The notes under the pieces were generated by a model. It saw nothing but the letters and a program-made list of their open reading frames with translations. It had not been told where the DNA came from and made no database searches. Of a stretch of DNA of 51,117 bases, positions 27,229-35,964 are shown piece after piece; the first letter of the stretch is position 1, and each line of letters starts with the position of its first letter. The position numbers and the translations under genes are program-made. Location of the stretch: the NCBI GenBank assembly GCA_017621845.1, contig JAGASI010000027.1, forward strand, positions 1 through 51,117. The letters are read 5' to 3'. The DNA comes from Muribaculaceae bacterium. Its GTDB lineage: Bacteria; Bacteroidota; Bacteroidia; Bacteroidales; Muribaculaceae.

Positions 27229-27259
27229 CAAAGGTAATCATAATCTCCCAATTGACAAA
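27229..27259 (-). promoter_or_regulatory. promoter of rpmE2
   Basis: On the minus strand TTTG (27259-27256), 19 bases, TACCTTTG (27236-27229): a full consensus match. Transcription would start near 27222. The rest of the 420-base gap up to the VOC gene (27260-27548) is AT-rich with no other recognised element. Confidence 0.85.
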
Positions 27260-27548
27260 ATATTAGCTTATTTTTTATTTTATTATTTTTAGATGTAAGA
27301 TTTTGTGTAAACCTATGCCTCACTTTTTGTTGTCTAATAGAGCCAATCGTTGTCGGGATTGTCGTGTCTCTATCGGGATAGATATTCATATATAGAAATA
27401 TGTATTTTTTTATGTGATAAATTATCATAGGAGTTTTCAAACATTGGCGGAAACATTGTATATTTGTTGTTCTTAAATAATATATTCGGCCATATAAGGA
27501 GGTTATATAAGATTACGACTAAAACAATATTACATATATTCATATATT

Positions 27549-27935
27549 ATGACTGCCATTAATCACATAGGGATGTTTGTCAGAGATATCGAGACATCCA
27601 GACAATTCTTCATTAACTATTTTGGTGCCAAATCCGGAGAGATGTATCATAATCCTAAAAAAATGTTCTCAAGCTATATGCTGATATTAGACGGTGGAGC
27701 AAAGCTTGAAATAATGACTCGGCCCAATCTGTGTGAAGACGAGAATAAAACCAACAGGTATGGTTTTGCACACATATCCATATCGGTGGGCAGCGCTGAG
27801 AATGTTGATACAATCACCCGACGGTTGTTGAATGATGGTTATAGGCATTTCGACGGGCCACGTACAACGGGTGATGGGTTCTATGAAAGTGCAATCCTTG
27901 ATGGCGAGGGAAATATTATAGAGATTACAGTGTGA
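27549..27935 (+). CDS. VOC (glyoxalase/dioxygenase superfamily) protein
   Basis: This 128-residue single-domain protein has the paired beta-alpha-beta-beta-beta modules of the vicinal oxygen chelate fold: NHIGMFVRDIETSRQFFINYFGA at the start (quoted in part; His at position 6), ILDGGAKLEIMT, a second half beginning GFAHISISVGSAENVD, and YESAILDGEGNIIEIT at the end. Candidate metal ligands are His6, the Glu of KLEIM, His of FAHIS and the final Glu. The substrate is unknown; this size fits lactoylglutathione lyase-like and fosfomycin-type proteins as well as many uncharacterised ones. It is 24 bases upstream of the lipoprotein gene in the same direction. Confidence 0.85.
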   Translation: MTAINHIGMFVRDIETSRQFFINYFGAKSGEMYHNPKKMFSSYMLILDGGAKLEIMTRPNLCEDENKTNRYGFAHISISVGSAENVDTITRRLLNDGYRHFDGPRTTGDGFYESAILDGEGNIIEITV

Positions 27936-27959
27936 TTATTAACTTAAACTGCTAATAAT

Positions 27960-28655
27960 ATGTCTATTAAACAGGTTATTGTGTCGATAATTGGACTTGG
28001 AGTCATGTTAGGGCTTGCAGGCTGTGCTTCATCGACAAAGACAGTTGCTACCGAGGTAGCGGTAACCGATACTATTCCCTATAAGTCGGCTGATAGATAC
28101 TTTGTCAAGAACGGTGTGGACACAATCCCTGAGGTAATATCAAGTGATAAGGAATTTAATAAGTATTTTGGCACTGCTACAGTGATGGGCGATGGGGGAC
28201 AATCTACGGCCATTGATTTTTCAAAGGAATATGTTATTGCGGTAGTACTTCCTCAAACAGACTATAGCACTGAGATAATCCCCGGCCCTCTTGTGAAGGA
28301 CGGAAACAGAGGACTTGTGTTTCATTGCACTGTGAAAGTAGGAGAAAAGCAATCTTACATGGTAAGACCTGTATATATGGCCATTGTAGACAGTCGATAT
28401 AGTCCAAATGTAGCAATCAAGTTATCGTATACACCTTCTGTTTTAATTGTATACTATGACCGTGAAATTGGTAATTCTTATCTGAAATCGGCAATTAACG
28501 AGATGGGCGCGTCAATAGTGTATGACTATAAGAACTTTAATGCGGTAGCCTTACGGTTGCCAACAGATATTTCATTGCCTAAGGCCATAATCAGCCTGTC
28601 TGAGACCAAAGGCGTCCTGAGTGTACAACCAGATGGGAAATTGATTCAATTATAG
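27960..28655 (+). CDS. lipoprotein with PrcB-like and inhibitor-I9-like parts
   Basis: This 231-residue protein has a textbook lipobox (GLAGC, Cys22). Residues ~60-150 (SDKEFNKYFGTATVMG, IDFSKEYVIAVVLP) recall the PrcB-type domain, in which a D-F strand is followed by a V-x-A-V-x-L-P-like strand. The last ~65 residues (YYDREIGNSYLKSAINEM, then YDYKNFNAVALRLP and GVLSVQPD) closely resemble a peptidase-inhibitor I9 / subtilase propeptide fold. No protease domain follows. The combination suggests an envelope protein that binds or restrains proteases, but this is inference. It probably shares a transcript with the VOC gene. A hairpin at 28697-28745 follows. Confidence 0.6.
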   Translation: MSIKQVIVSIIGLGVMLGLAGCASSTKTVATEVAVTDTIPYKSADRYFVKNGVDTIPEVISSDKEFNKYFGTATVMGDGGQSTAIDFSKEYVIAVVLPQTDYSTEIIPGPLVKDGNRGLVFHCTVKVGEKQSYMVRPVYMAIVDSRYSPNVAIKLSYTPSVLIVYYDREIGNSYLKSAINEMGASIVYDYKNFNAVALRLPTDISLPKAIISLSETKGVLSVQPDGKLIQL

Positions 28656-28696
28656 AAAAAACAGGATTTATATTATTGATAGATAATTTTGTACAT

Positions 28697-28745
28697 AGCC
28701 GGTAATCAATGATAGGATGTAATCCCGTATCAACGAATCCCGGCT
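28697..28745 (+). terminator. compound hairpin after the lipoprotein gene
   Basis: Outer arms AGCCGG/CCGGCT enclose TGATA/TATCA and GGAT/ATCC pairs, followed by TTTATAA, 41 bases past the stop. Confidence 0.5.
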
Positions 28746-28807
28746 TTATAATAGACAATTACCACCTTTGGGTGACGATACATTGTTGTCCTTCTATATC
28801 CAAGCAA

Positions 28808-28849
28808 GCGCTCCTACTGGCGTGGTAACAACCGTGCCTGTAGGAGCGC
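28808..28849. terminator. long hairpin after the SDR-like gene
   Basis: Ten perfect pairs (28808-28817 with 28840-28849) continue with seven more containing one mismatch and two G-U pairs, around a short loop. It lies 38 bases past the stop of the minus-strand SDR-like gene. Confidence 0.65.
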
Positions 28850-28887
28850 CAATTAAAATTGATAATAAAACGATACTCTCGATGAGA

Positions 28888-29325
28888 TTATAGATTTTCA
28901 AATATGTGTCGGGGATAATTTCCCTCGGTTGAGATAAATTTCCAGTCATAGCCCTCGTGGCGCTTAAGGTCACCTGTGTAGAACGCTTCACTGTAAGGAC
29001 CGCCTACAACTATAAGACGTTTAACTCCAGCCTCAATTACAGCTGTGGTTATCGTGTTATAGTGTTTCAACACAATCTCATTTAAGTCATGATTTGTCAG
29101 ATTGGTCTCAAGGGCAATTATGGCTTTATCATATCCGGTGAACGACTGTATCATCGTTGTTTTGTCATTTAAATCAAGGCGATGAATTACAAGTTTGGGG
29201 TTATTTACCATAAATCTATCAGGATTGGGCACAAAAGCGACTATACTTAATCCGCTTTCAAGTAACTCGGTCAATGTGGCGTCAAATACATTTCCGCCAA
29301 AACCGATTAAAACAATTTCTTTCAT
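28888..29325 (-). CDS. short NAD(P)-binding SDR/NmrA-like protein
   Basis: The 145-residue protein begins like atypical short-chain dehydrogenases (MKEIVLIGFGGNVFDATL in place of G-A-S-G-F-V-G) and keeps the central GVKRLIVVGG strand. Relatives are about 210 residues; here the segment after VVGG is compressed and the protein ends at HEGYDWKFIST... with no substrate-binding lid. The nucleotide loop is also altered (GFGGN). I found no continuation in another frame downstream, so this looks like an internally shortened, possibly non-catalytic member rather than a frameshift. It stands alone on the minus strand, divergent from rfbD. Confidence 0.65.
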   Translation of the reverse strand: MKEIVLIGFGGNVFDATLTELLESGLSIVAFVPNPDRFMVNNPKLVIHRLDLNDKTTMIQSFTGYDKAIIALETNLTNHDLNEIVLKHYNTITTAVIEAGVKRLIVVGGPYSEAFYTGDLKRHEGYDWKFISTEGNYPRHIFENL

Positions 29326-29440
29326 AGCAAGGGGTAGTTATGATATTATTAAAATATAATCTTTAATGATATAACATATAAATGATGTTAGAGTTCGTCC
29401 AAAGGGGAGTGAAAATAGCTCAAAGCCCAAAAAAAATATG

Positions 29441-29448
29441 TACCTTTG
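29441..29448 (+). promoter_or_regulatory. -7 promoter element of rfbD
   Basis: TACCTTTG, 26 bases before the rfbD start codon, implying a ~20-base leader. The -33 box is not clear. Confidence 0.6.
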
Positions 29449-29474
29449 CAAAGCCTCAAAATCAACGCACATAA

Positions 29475-30329
29475 ATGAAAATACTGATTACCGGAAGCCA
29501 AGGACAACTTGGCACTGAATTGAACCAAATACTTACCGGCGCATATCCTGCCGGTACTGTAGTAACTACCGATATAGACAGTCTTGATCTTACAGATGCC
29601 AAGGCCGTCAAAAATTTTATCTCAGCCGGTGACTTCAGCCATATCATAAACTGTGCCGCATACACAGCCGTCGATAAAGCTGAAATTGAAAAAAGCCAAT
29701 GTACAGCAATCAATGTTGATGCTGTCAGCAACCTTGCCGGCGCTGCCGCTGACATTTCGGCCAAGCTCATACATATCTCGACCGATTTTGTCTTTGATGG
29801 TAATCAAAATGTACCGTATAAGGAAAGTGACAAGACCGCTCCACTATCAATGTATGGTGCTACAAAGCGCCGTAGCGAGACTGTAGCTCTGGGACTTAAT
29901 CCCGACACCATTGTCATTCGCACCGGGTGGCTATACTCACCTCATGGATCCAACTTTGTTAAAACAATCCTTAGATTGGCCACCAAAGACGAATCTATAG
30001 GCGTGGTATATGACCAAATCGGTACTCCAACCTATGCCCGCGACCTTGCCAATATGATTGCCACAATAATTGCCGCTCCTCAATGGCTTAGCGGTATTTA
30101 CAATTATTCCAATGAGGGCGTCGCCTCGTGGTATGATTTTGCTCGAGCTATCATAGACATACGAGGCCTCAATACTATGGTTAAACCGCTATTAACCAAT
30201 GAATACCCCACTCAGGCCAAGCGTCCTGCATACTCGGTCCTTGACAAAAATAAAATCAAGGCAACATATCAAATTGAAATCCCTTATTGGAGAGACTCTC
30301 TTGCCGAGTGTCTTAAACTCATGGATTAA
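29475..30329 (+). CDS. rfbD: dTDP-4-dehydrorhamnose reductase
   Basis: RfbD/RmlD reduces dTDP-4-keto-L-rhamnose to dTDP-L-rhamnose, the last step of rhamnose donor synthesis for surface polysaccharides. The 284-residue SDR-fold protein has GSQGQLGTEL (nucleotide loop), HIINCAAYTAVDKAE, STDFVFDG, the catalytic-type YGATKRRSE (Tyr-x-x-x-Lys), IVIRTGWLYS and the C-terminal KRPAYSVLDKNKI. rfbA, rfbB and rfbC are not in the window. It is 41 bases upstream of prfC in the same direction; I recall this pairing from other Bacteroidales but could not check it. Its coding strand is unusually rich in A and C compared with most plus-strand genes here. Confidence 0.94.
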   Translation: MKILITGSQGQLGTELNQILTGAYPAGTVVTTDIDSLDLTDAKAVKNFISAGDFSHIINCAAYTAVDKAEIEKSQCTAINVDAVSNLAGAAADISAKLIHISTDFVFDGNQNVPYKESDKTAPLSMYGATKRRSETVALGLNPDTIVIRTGWLYSPHGSNFVKTILRLATKDESIGVVYDQIGTPTYARDLANMIATIIAAPQWLSGIYNYSNEGVASWYDFARAIIDIRGLNTMVKPLLTNEYPTQAKRPAYSVLDKNKIKATYQIEIPYWRDSLAECLKLMD

Positions 30330-30370
30330 TTTTCATCACCGTAAAAACAATATACTGAACTGATTAATAT

Positions 30371-31951
30371 ATGTCAACACTCACCGACGAGATACAACGC
30401 CGACGTACATTTGCCATCATTTCCCATCCTGACGCCGGCAAAACAACACTCACCGAGAAACTACTCCTGTTTGGTGGCGCCATACATATTGCCGGTGCCG
30501 TCAAATCCAACAAAATAAAAAAAACGGCCACCAGCGACTGGATGGAAATTGAAAAACAACGCGGTATCTCTGTTGCTACCTCTGTCATGGGGTTCAACTA
30601 TGGCGATTATAAAATCAATATCCTTGATACCCCGGGTCACCAAGACTTTGCCGAAGACACTTTCCGTACCCTCACAGCTGTCGACTCTGTAATTATTGTT
30701 GTTGACGTTGCCAAAGGTGTTGAACAGCAAACACGCCGACTGATGGAGGTGTGTCGCATGCGCAATACTCCGGTCATTATCTTTGTCAATAAACTTGACC
30801 GCGAAGGCCGAGATCCATTTGAAATCCTCGACGAATTGGAGTCAGAGCTAAAAATTGCAGTGCGTCCACTAAGCTGGCCCATCAATATTGGTGCTAAATT
30901 CAAAGGCGTGTATAACATATACGAACATTCACTCGACTTGTTCACACCAAACAAACAACGTGTTTCAGAGCGCGTCGAGATTGATGACCTTAATGACCCG
31001 CGTATTGATCAAGCCGTTGGTCAAGCCGATGCCTCCAAATTACGAGACGATATTGAACTCATAGACGGAGTATACCCTGAGTTTGACAAAGATCAATATC
31101 TACAGGGTAAACTTGCACCCGTATTCTTCGGGTCGGCCCTTAATACCTTTGGTGTAAAGGAACTTCTTGACTGCTTTGTTGAAATTGCACCTTCCCCACG
31201 GCCCATTCAGGCTCAAGAATGTACTATAAAACCCGAAGATGAGCAATTCAGCGGCTTTGTATTCAAGATACATGCCAATATGGACCCCAACCACCGCAGT
31301 TGTATTGCCTTTGTCAAGGTATGCTCAGGCGTGTTTGAACGTAATGCCCCCTACAAGCACATGCGCTCGGGAAAAATACTCAAGTTCTCATCACCCACTG
31401 CATTCATGGCCCAGAAAAAAAGTATCGTTGACGAGGCATACCCAGGAGACATAGTGGGTATTCCTGATACCGGCAACTTCAAGATTGGAGACACCATCAC
31501 ACAGGGTCAGACAATACACTTCCGTGGCTTGCCCAGCTTCTCTCCCGAAATGTTCAAATACATTGAAAATACTGACCCCATGAAGTCAAAACAGCTTGAA
31601 AAAGGCATCCAACAACTCATGGACGAAGGTGTTGCTCAGCTGTTTGTAAACCAATTCAACGGCCGTAAAATCATTGGCACCGTCGGACAACTGCAGTTTG
31701 AAGTCATCCAATACCGTTTATTGCATGAATACGGCGCTCAATGCCGTTGGGAGCCAATATCAATGTACAAAGCCTGTTGGATTGAAAGCGATGACCAACA
31801 AGCACTCGAAGCATTCAAAAAACGTAAACATCAATTTATGGCAATCGACATTGAAGGCCGAGACGTATTTATGGCCGACTCAAATTATGTCCTCCAGATG
31901 GCCCAAAACGACTTCCCCAAAATCCGCTTCCACTTTACCAGCGAATTCTAA
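30371..31951 (+). CDS. prfC: peptide chain release factor 3
   Basis: RF3 is a GTPase that recycles RF1/RF2 after peptide release and contributes to post-peptidyl-transfer quality control. The 526-residue protein has [20 protein letters not shown] (P-loop), [13 protein letters not shown] (switch I), [12 protein letters not shown] (G3, catalytic His intact) and [12 protein letters not shown] (G4), then domain II and the RF3 C-terminal domain ([20 protein letters not shown]). Contrast this intact G3 with the altered one in EF-G2 in the same window. It follows rfbD by 41 bases and precedes dxr by 70. Confidence 0.97.
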   Translation: MSTLTDEIQRRRTFAIISHPDAGKTTLTEKLLLFGGAIHIAGAVKSNKIKKTATSDWMEIEKQRGISVATSVMGFNYGDYKINILDTPGHQDFAEDTFRTLTAVDSVIIVVDVAKGVEQQTRRLMEVCRMRNTPVIIFVNKLDREGRDPFEILDELESELKIAVRPLSWPINIGAKFKGVYNIYEHSLDLFTPNKQRVSERVEIDDLNDPRIDQAVGQADASKLRDDIELIDGVYPEFDKDQYLQGKLAPVFFGSALNTFGVKELLDCFVEIAPSPRPIQAQECTIKPEDEQFSGFVFKIHANMDPNHRSCIAFVKVCSGVFERNAPYKHMRSGKILKFSSPTAFMAQKKSIVDEAYPGDIVGIPDTGNFKIGDTITQGQTIHFRGLPSFSPEMFKYIENTDPMKSKQLEKGIQQLMDEGVAQLFVNQFNGRKIIGTVGQLQFEVIQYRLLHEYGAQCRWEPISMYKACWIESDDQQALEAFKKRKHQFMAIDIEGRDVFMADSNYVLQMAQNDFPKIRFHFTSEF

Positions 31952-32021
31952 TATACAGTGAGTTTATGCTTAGAAATTACGGGCGGTTCCGGCCGTTTAT
32001 GTTAACCAATCATTTATCATA

Positions 32022-33194
32022 ATGGATACTCCGAACAAGTTTACTCGACTTGCTATATTAGGATCTACCGGCTCTATCGGCACTCAAACACTTGATGTTG
32101 TAGAACATTCAGGCGGCCAATATCGTATATCGGTACTCGCGGCAGGCAGTAGAGTTGACGACCTTATATCACAGGCTATTAAATTCAAGCCACAACTTGC
32201 AATTATAGCTCGCCGGGATCTGGCAGGAATACTTGCTGATGCGCTCTCTCCATATGGTATTGAGACTGCTTCCGGCCCTGAAGCTTTGGCCGAGGCAGTT
32301 ACACGTGAGGATGTAGATATGGTTGTAACGGCCACTGTCGGATTTAGTGGATTGTTGCCAACGGTCAATGCTATCATGGCCGGTAAAGATATTGCTCTCG
32401 CCAATAAAGAGACTCTTGTTGTTGCCGGTAGCTTAATCAACCGGTTGCTTAAACAGTCTTCGTCCAGAATATATCCTGTCGATTCAGAACATTCGGCAAT
32501 AGCGCAATGTCTCGTTGGAGAGGACCCGGAAAGTGTTCACCGATTGATTATAACTGCTTCGGGTGGCCCATTCCGCAGTTGGCCCGCCCGTCGTATCGCT
32601 GAAGCAACAGCTAAAGATGCTTTGAAACATCCCAATTGGTCAATGGGGGCTAAAATTACAATAGACTCAGCTACGATGCTCAACAAGGCTTTTGAGATTA
32701 TCGAGGCCCACTACCTATTTGGAATAGCTCCTGAACGTATACGTGCGGTGGTGCATCCCCAGTCAATTGTCCACTCTATGGTTGAATTTAAAGATGGCGC
32801 TATTAAGGCTCAGTTGGGAGTGCCCGACATGCATCTGCCGATTGCTTATGCTCTGGGGTGTGGCAAACGCCTTGGCTGTATTTCACCTCGGCTTAAGCTT
32901 TCAGATATATATACAATGACATTTGAGGAACCCGACATCAAGCGTTTCCCGGCTATAACATTGGCACAATATGCCCTCGAACGAGGTGGTAACACGTCAT
33001 GCATTATCAATGGAGCCAACGAGATTGCCAACGCGGCATTTATTAATGGAAAGATTGGGTTCAATGATATATATAAATGTATTGTCAATATTATTGACTC
33101 GGTAGAGTTTGTAGAGCATCCAACGCTTGAAGACCTATTGGAAACTGACCGTAAGGCTCGTCATAAAGCCTCTGAATATATTTCTTCATTATAA
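32022..33194 (+). CDS. dxr: 1-deoxy-D-xylulose 5-phosphate reductoisomerase
   Basis: DXR makes 2-C-methyl-D-erythritol 4-phosphate in the MEP isoprenoid pathway. The 390-residue protein has ILGSTGSIGTQTLDVV (NADPH loop), ANKETLVVAGSLI, PVDSEHSAIAQCL (metal-binding Asp/Glu), TASGGPFRSWP (flexible loop start), HPNWSMGAKITIDSATM with the second acidic motif NKAFEIIEAHYLFG, and HPQSIVHSMVEFKDG. It is 35 bases upstream of rseP; dxr-rseP adjacency is widespread in bacteria. Confidence 0.97.
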   Translation: MDTPNKFTRLAILGSTGSIGTQTLDVVEHSGGQYRISVLAAGSRVDDLISQAIKFKPQLAIIARRDLAGILADALSPYGIETASGPEALAEAVTREDVDMVVTATVGFSGLLPTVNAIMAGKDIALANKETLVVAGSLINRLLKQSSSRIYPVDSEHSAIAQCLVGEDPESVHRLIITASGGPFRSWPARRIAEATAKDALKHPNWSMGAKITIDSATMLNKAFEIIEAHYLFGIAPERIRAVVHPQSIVHSMVEFKDGAIKAQLGVPDMHLPIAYALGCGKRLGCISPRLKLSDIYTMTFEEPDIKRFPAITLAQYALERGGNTSCIINGANEIANAAFINGKIGFNDIYKCIVNIIDSVEFVEHPTLEDLLETDRKARHKASEYISSL

Positions 33195-33229
33195 AATTTA
33201 TCAAAATCCCGTTATAAAACTCCACGACT

Positions 33230-34705
33230 TTGGAAACATTTCTGATTAAAGCAGCTCAGCTAATTCTTGCTCTCGTGATACTGGTGACAGTGCATGAGTT
33301 TGGTCATTACATATTTGCTCGCATCTTCGGGATGAGAGTTGACCGGTTCTATTTGTTTTTTAATCCTTGGTTTTCGATAGCCAAATATGATCCCCGTAAA
33401 GGCACAGTTCAGCTTGTAGCTTGGACCAAGAAAACTCGAGAAAACAATGACAAGGATGCTCCTGTCATTGAGACTCCCAAGTCTCTGTTTACATTTAAAG
33501 TTGGAAAGCCACACCCTGCCGACCCTAATGCCAAACCCACTTGGCGTGACACTATATATGGTCTTGGATGGTTGCCATTGGGAGGTTACTGCTCAATTGC
33601 CGGCATGATAGACGAGACCACCGATGCTGACAAATTGTCGGCTGAGCCTCAGCCATGGGAATTCCGTGCCAAAAAGCCATGGCCTCGCCTGATGGTAATG
33701 ATTGCAGGCGTATTGCTTAATTTCATTCTCGCTATAATCATTTATATCGGTATTGCATGGCATTGGGGAGATAAAGTTATACAGTTTTCTTCGGCCACCG
33801 AGGGCCTTGATTATGTAGAACAACTCCAGAAGGCCGGATTTAAAGACGGTGACATACCATTGACGGTTGATGGTCAATCAATCGATGTAAAGAAAGATAA
33901 AGTCATCTGGGATATGGTCCAAGATGGTGCTGAAATCACAGTTTTACGTAATCATAAGGACACAATCTCCTTTACAATCCCTCAGGGTACTCTTGCTTCT
34001 CTGAGTAATCTGGACGAGAAAGGAATGATGGATTATCGCTATCCGGTCATTGTAAAACAAATATCCCCGGGTGAAGGAGCCGCTCACTCCGACCTCTCTG
34101 CAGGTGACTATATTTTGAAAGTCAACAACGACACTATTCCGTCATTCAGTGAGTTTGGTCCTACCCTTGCCAAGTATAAAGGTAATGATGTTACAGTAAC
34201 ATTTAGACGCAACAACAAGGTACATACCACAAAATGTCATATAAACAACGATGGTAAAATCGGTATTATGGCTTCGTCTCCGGCCGAGATATATCCGGTA
34301 GAGATAGTAGAATATAGTTTTCTTGAATCTATACCCAAAGGTGTATCCGATGGTGTTGATAAGTTGACAATGTATGTTTCATCGCTGAAAATGCTGTTCA
34401 CCAAACAAGGCGCCGAGAGTGTTGGCGGTTTTGGAGCTATCGGTGACCTTTATCCCAATCAGTGGAATTGGTATGCTTTCTGGAACATCACGGCTTTTCT
34501 GTCTGTAATCTTGGCGTTCATGAATATTCTCCCTATTCCGGCTCTCGATGGAGGTCATGTCCTGTTCACGTTGTGGGAGATTATCACACGTCGTAAGCCT
34601 TCTGAAAAATTCCTTGAATATGCTCAGATGGCCGGTATGGCTTTCCTTTTCCTTTTGCTCATATATGCCAACGGCAATGATATTTACCGTTTCTTCTTTA
34701 AATAG
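33230..34705 (+). CDS. rseP: RIP site-2 metalloprotease RseP
   Basis: RseP cleaves transmembrane substrates such as anti-sigma factors and leftover signal peptides inside the inner membrane. The 491-residue protein has HEFGH at 22-26 in the first membrane helix, a periplasmic PDZ region (~205-360, ISPGEGAAHSDLSAGDYILKV), and NILPIPALDGGHV with the third metal ligand in the later helix. The start codon is TTG: no ATG upstream keeps the frame in a sensible place, and the next in-frame ATG lies after the HEFGH motif. It is longer than the ~450-residue enterobacterial protein, mainly through a charged insert at ~55-105. It is 12 bases upstream of the RlmI-like gene. Confidence 0.93.
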   Translation: METFLIKAAQLILALVILVTVHEFGHYIFARIFGMRVDRFYLFFNPWFSIAKYDPRKGTVQLVAWTKKTRENNDKDAPVIETPKSLFTFKVGKPHPADPNAKPTWRDTIYGLGWLPLGGYCSIAGMIDETTDADKLSAEPQPWEFRAKKPWPRLMVMIAGVLLNFILAIIIYIGIAWHWGDKVIQFSSATEGLDYVEQLQKAGFKDGDIPLTVDGQSIDVKKDKVIWDMVQDGAEITVLRNHKDTISFTIPQGTLASLSNLDEKGMMDYRYPVIVKQISPGEGAAHSDLSAGDYILKVNNDTIPSFSEFGPTLAKYKGNDVTVTFRRNNKVHTTKCHINNDGKIGIMASSPAEIYPVEIVEYSFLESIPKGVSDGVDKLTMYVSSLKMLFTKQGAESVGGFGAIGDLYPNQWNWYAFWNITAFLSVILAFMNILPIPALDGGHVLFTLWEIITRRKPSEKFLEYAQMAGMAFLFLLLIYANGNDIYRFFFK

Positions 34706-34717
34706 CTTGATATAAAC

Positions 34718-35908
34718 ATGACATCATATCCTGTATTTACACTTAAAAAAGGTAAGGAAGACTCCCTCGACCGGCTTCATCCTTGGGTATTCTCCGGTGC
34801 TATCGCTTCTCGCCCCGAGGATATCGAAGAAGGAAATATTGTAAAGGTCGCTGCTTGGGATGGCCGCATTATCGGTGTTGGCCATTTTCAGGTCGGTAGC
34901 ATAATGGTAAGAATACTTGAGTTCAGTGACAGTATCATTGATTACTCTTTCTACCATCATCGTCTTGAGCAAGCGTTCAGACTGAGACAGACTTTAGGCC
35001 TCTCACGTCCTGATAATAACGCTTATCGTCTTGTACATGGCGAGGGTGACTTCTTGCCGGGATTGGTTGTGGATATTTATGGTCCGACAGCTGTTATACA
35101 GGCTCACTCACCGGGCATGCACTATGCCCGCTTTGATATTGCCGACTCTCTTATATCGTTAAAGGATATCGGAATAAACAGCGTTTATTATAAGAGTGAG
35201 ACAACGTTGCCATTTAAAGCTCGACTTGATCCTGTCAATGAATATATCCGTGGCTCATATGCCGGGGATGTTGCAATAGAAAATGGGCTTAAATTTCACG
35301 TTGATTGGCTCAAAGGTCAGAAGACAGGCTTTTTTGTTGATCAACGTGACAACCGCGCGTTGGTTGAGCGTTTCAGTCTTGGACGCCGCGTTCTGAATAT
35401 GTTTTGCTATACGGGAGGTTTTTCAGTATATGCCATGCGTGGTGGCGCCGAATCGGTTGATTCTGTTGACTCGTCAGCCAAGGCTGTCAGCCTCACTGAT
35501 GCCAACATATCCCTTAATTATGGAGAAGATGATAAGCGACATCGTTCTCATGCCGAGGATGCCTTTAAATTCCTTGATAACATGACTGCTGGCGCTTATG
35601 ATCTTATAATCCTTGACCCTCCTGCATTTGCCAAACATCGCTCTGCTATACGCAATGCCCTCCGAGGCTACCAGCGTATCAACGCTCGTGCATTTGAAAA
35701 AATTGCACCGGGTGGTATATTATTTACTTTCTCTTGCTCTCAGGCCATAAACAAGGAGCAATTCCGCCTTGCTGTATTCTCGGCGGCCGCCCAGTCGAGA
35801 CGCAAAGTAAGAATACTACATCAATTAACCCAGCCCGCCGACCATCCAATCAATATTTATCACCCCGAGGGTGAATACCTTAAGGGCCTTGTATTATACG
35901 TCGAATAA
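34718..35908 (+). CDS. RlmI-like class I SAM-dependent 23S rRNA methyltransferase
   Basis: The 396-residue protein has an N-terminal PUA-like RNA-binding domain (~1-75, LHPWVFSGAI), a linking beta domain, and a C-terminal Rossmann methyltransferase: KTGFFVDQRDNRALV, NMFCYTGGFSVYAM (SAM motif I), the catalytic-type LDPPAFAKH, and TFSCSQAI containing the conserved cysteine of m5C-type enzymes. E. coli RlmI methylates C1962 of 23S rRNA; the same target is likely but inferred. It follows rseP by 12 bases and is probably in the same transcript. Confidence 0.9.
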   Translation: MTSYPVFTLKKGKEDSLDRLHPWVFSGAIASRPEDIEEGNIVKVAAWDGRIIGVGHFQVGSIMVRILEFSDSIIDYSFYHHRLEQAFRLRQTLGLSRPDNNAYRLVHGEGDFLPGLVVDIYGPTAVIQAHSPGMHYARFDIADSLISLKDIGINSVYYKSETTLPFKARLDPVNEYIRGSYAGDVAIENGLKFHVDWLKGQKTGFFVDQRDNRALVERFSLGRRVLNMFCYTGGFSVYAMRGGAESVDSVDSSAKAVSLTDANISLNYGEDDKRHRSHAEDAFKFLDNMTAGAYDLIILDPPAFAKHRSAIRNALRGYQRINARAFEKIAPGGILFTFSCSQAINKEQFRLAVFSAAAQSRRKVRILHQLTQPADHPINIYHPEGEYLKGLVLYVE

Positions 35909-35964
35909 GCGAGACTGTCTAAACAAGTGGCCAAAAACAGTTTATAATTTTAACAAATATCATA

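Noticed and set aside
27129..27440. N-terminal extension of L31
   Set aside because: The family starts at MKKDIHPS, and a full consensus promoter lies inside the extension.
28794..28991. 65-codon minus-strand frame overlapping the end of the SDR-like gene
   Set aside because: It is a shifted-frame reading of the 3' end and the terminator hairpin; it does not supply the missing SDR half.
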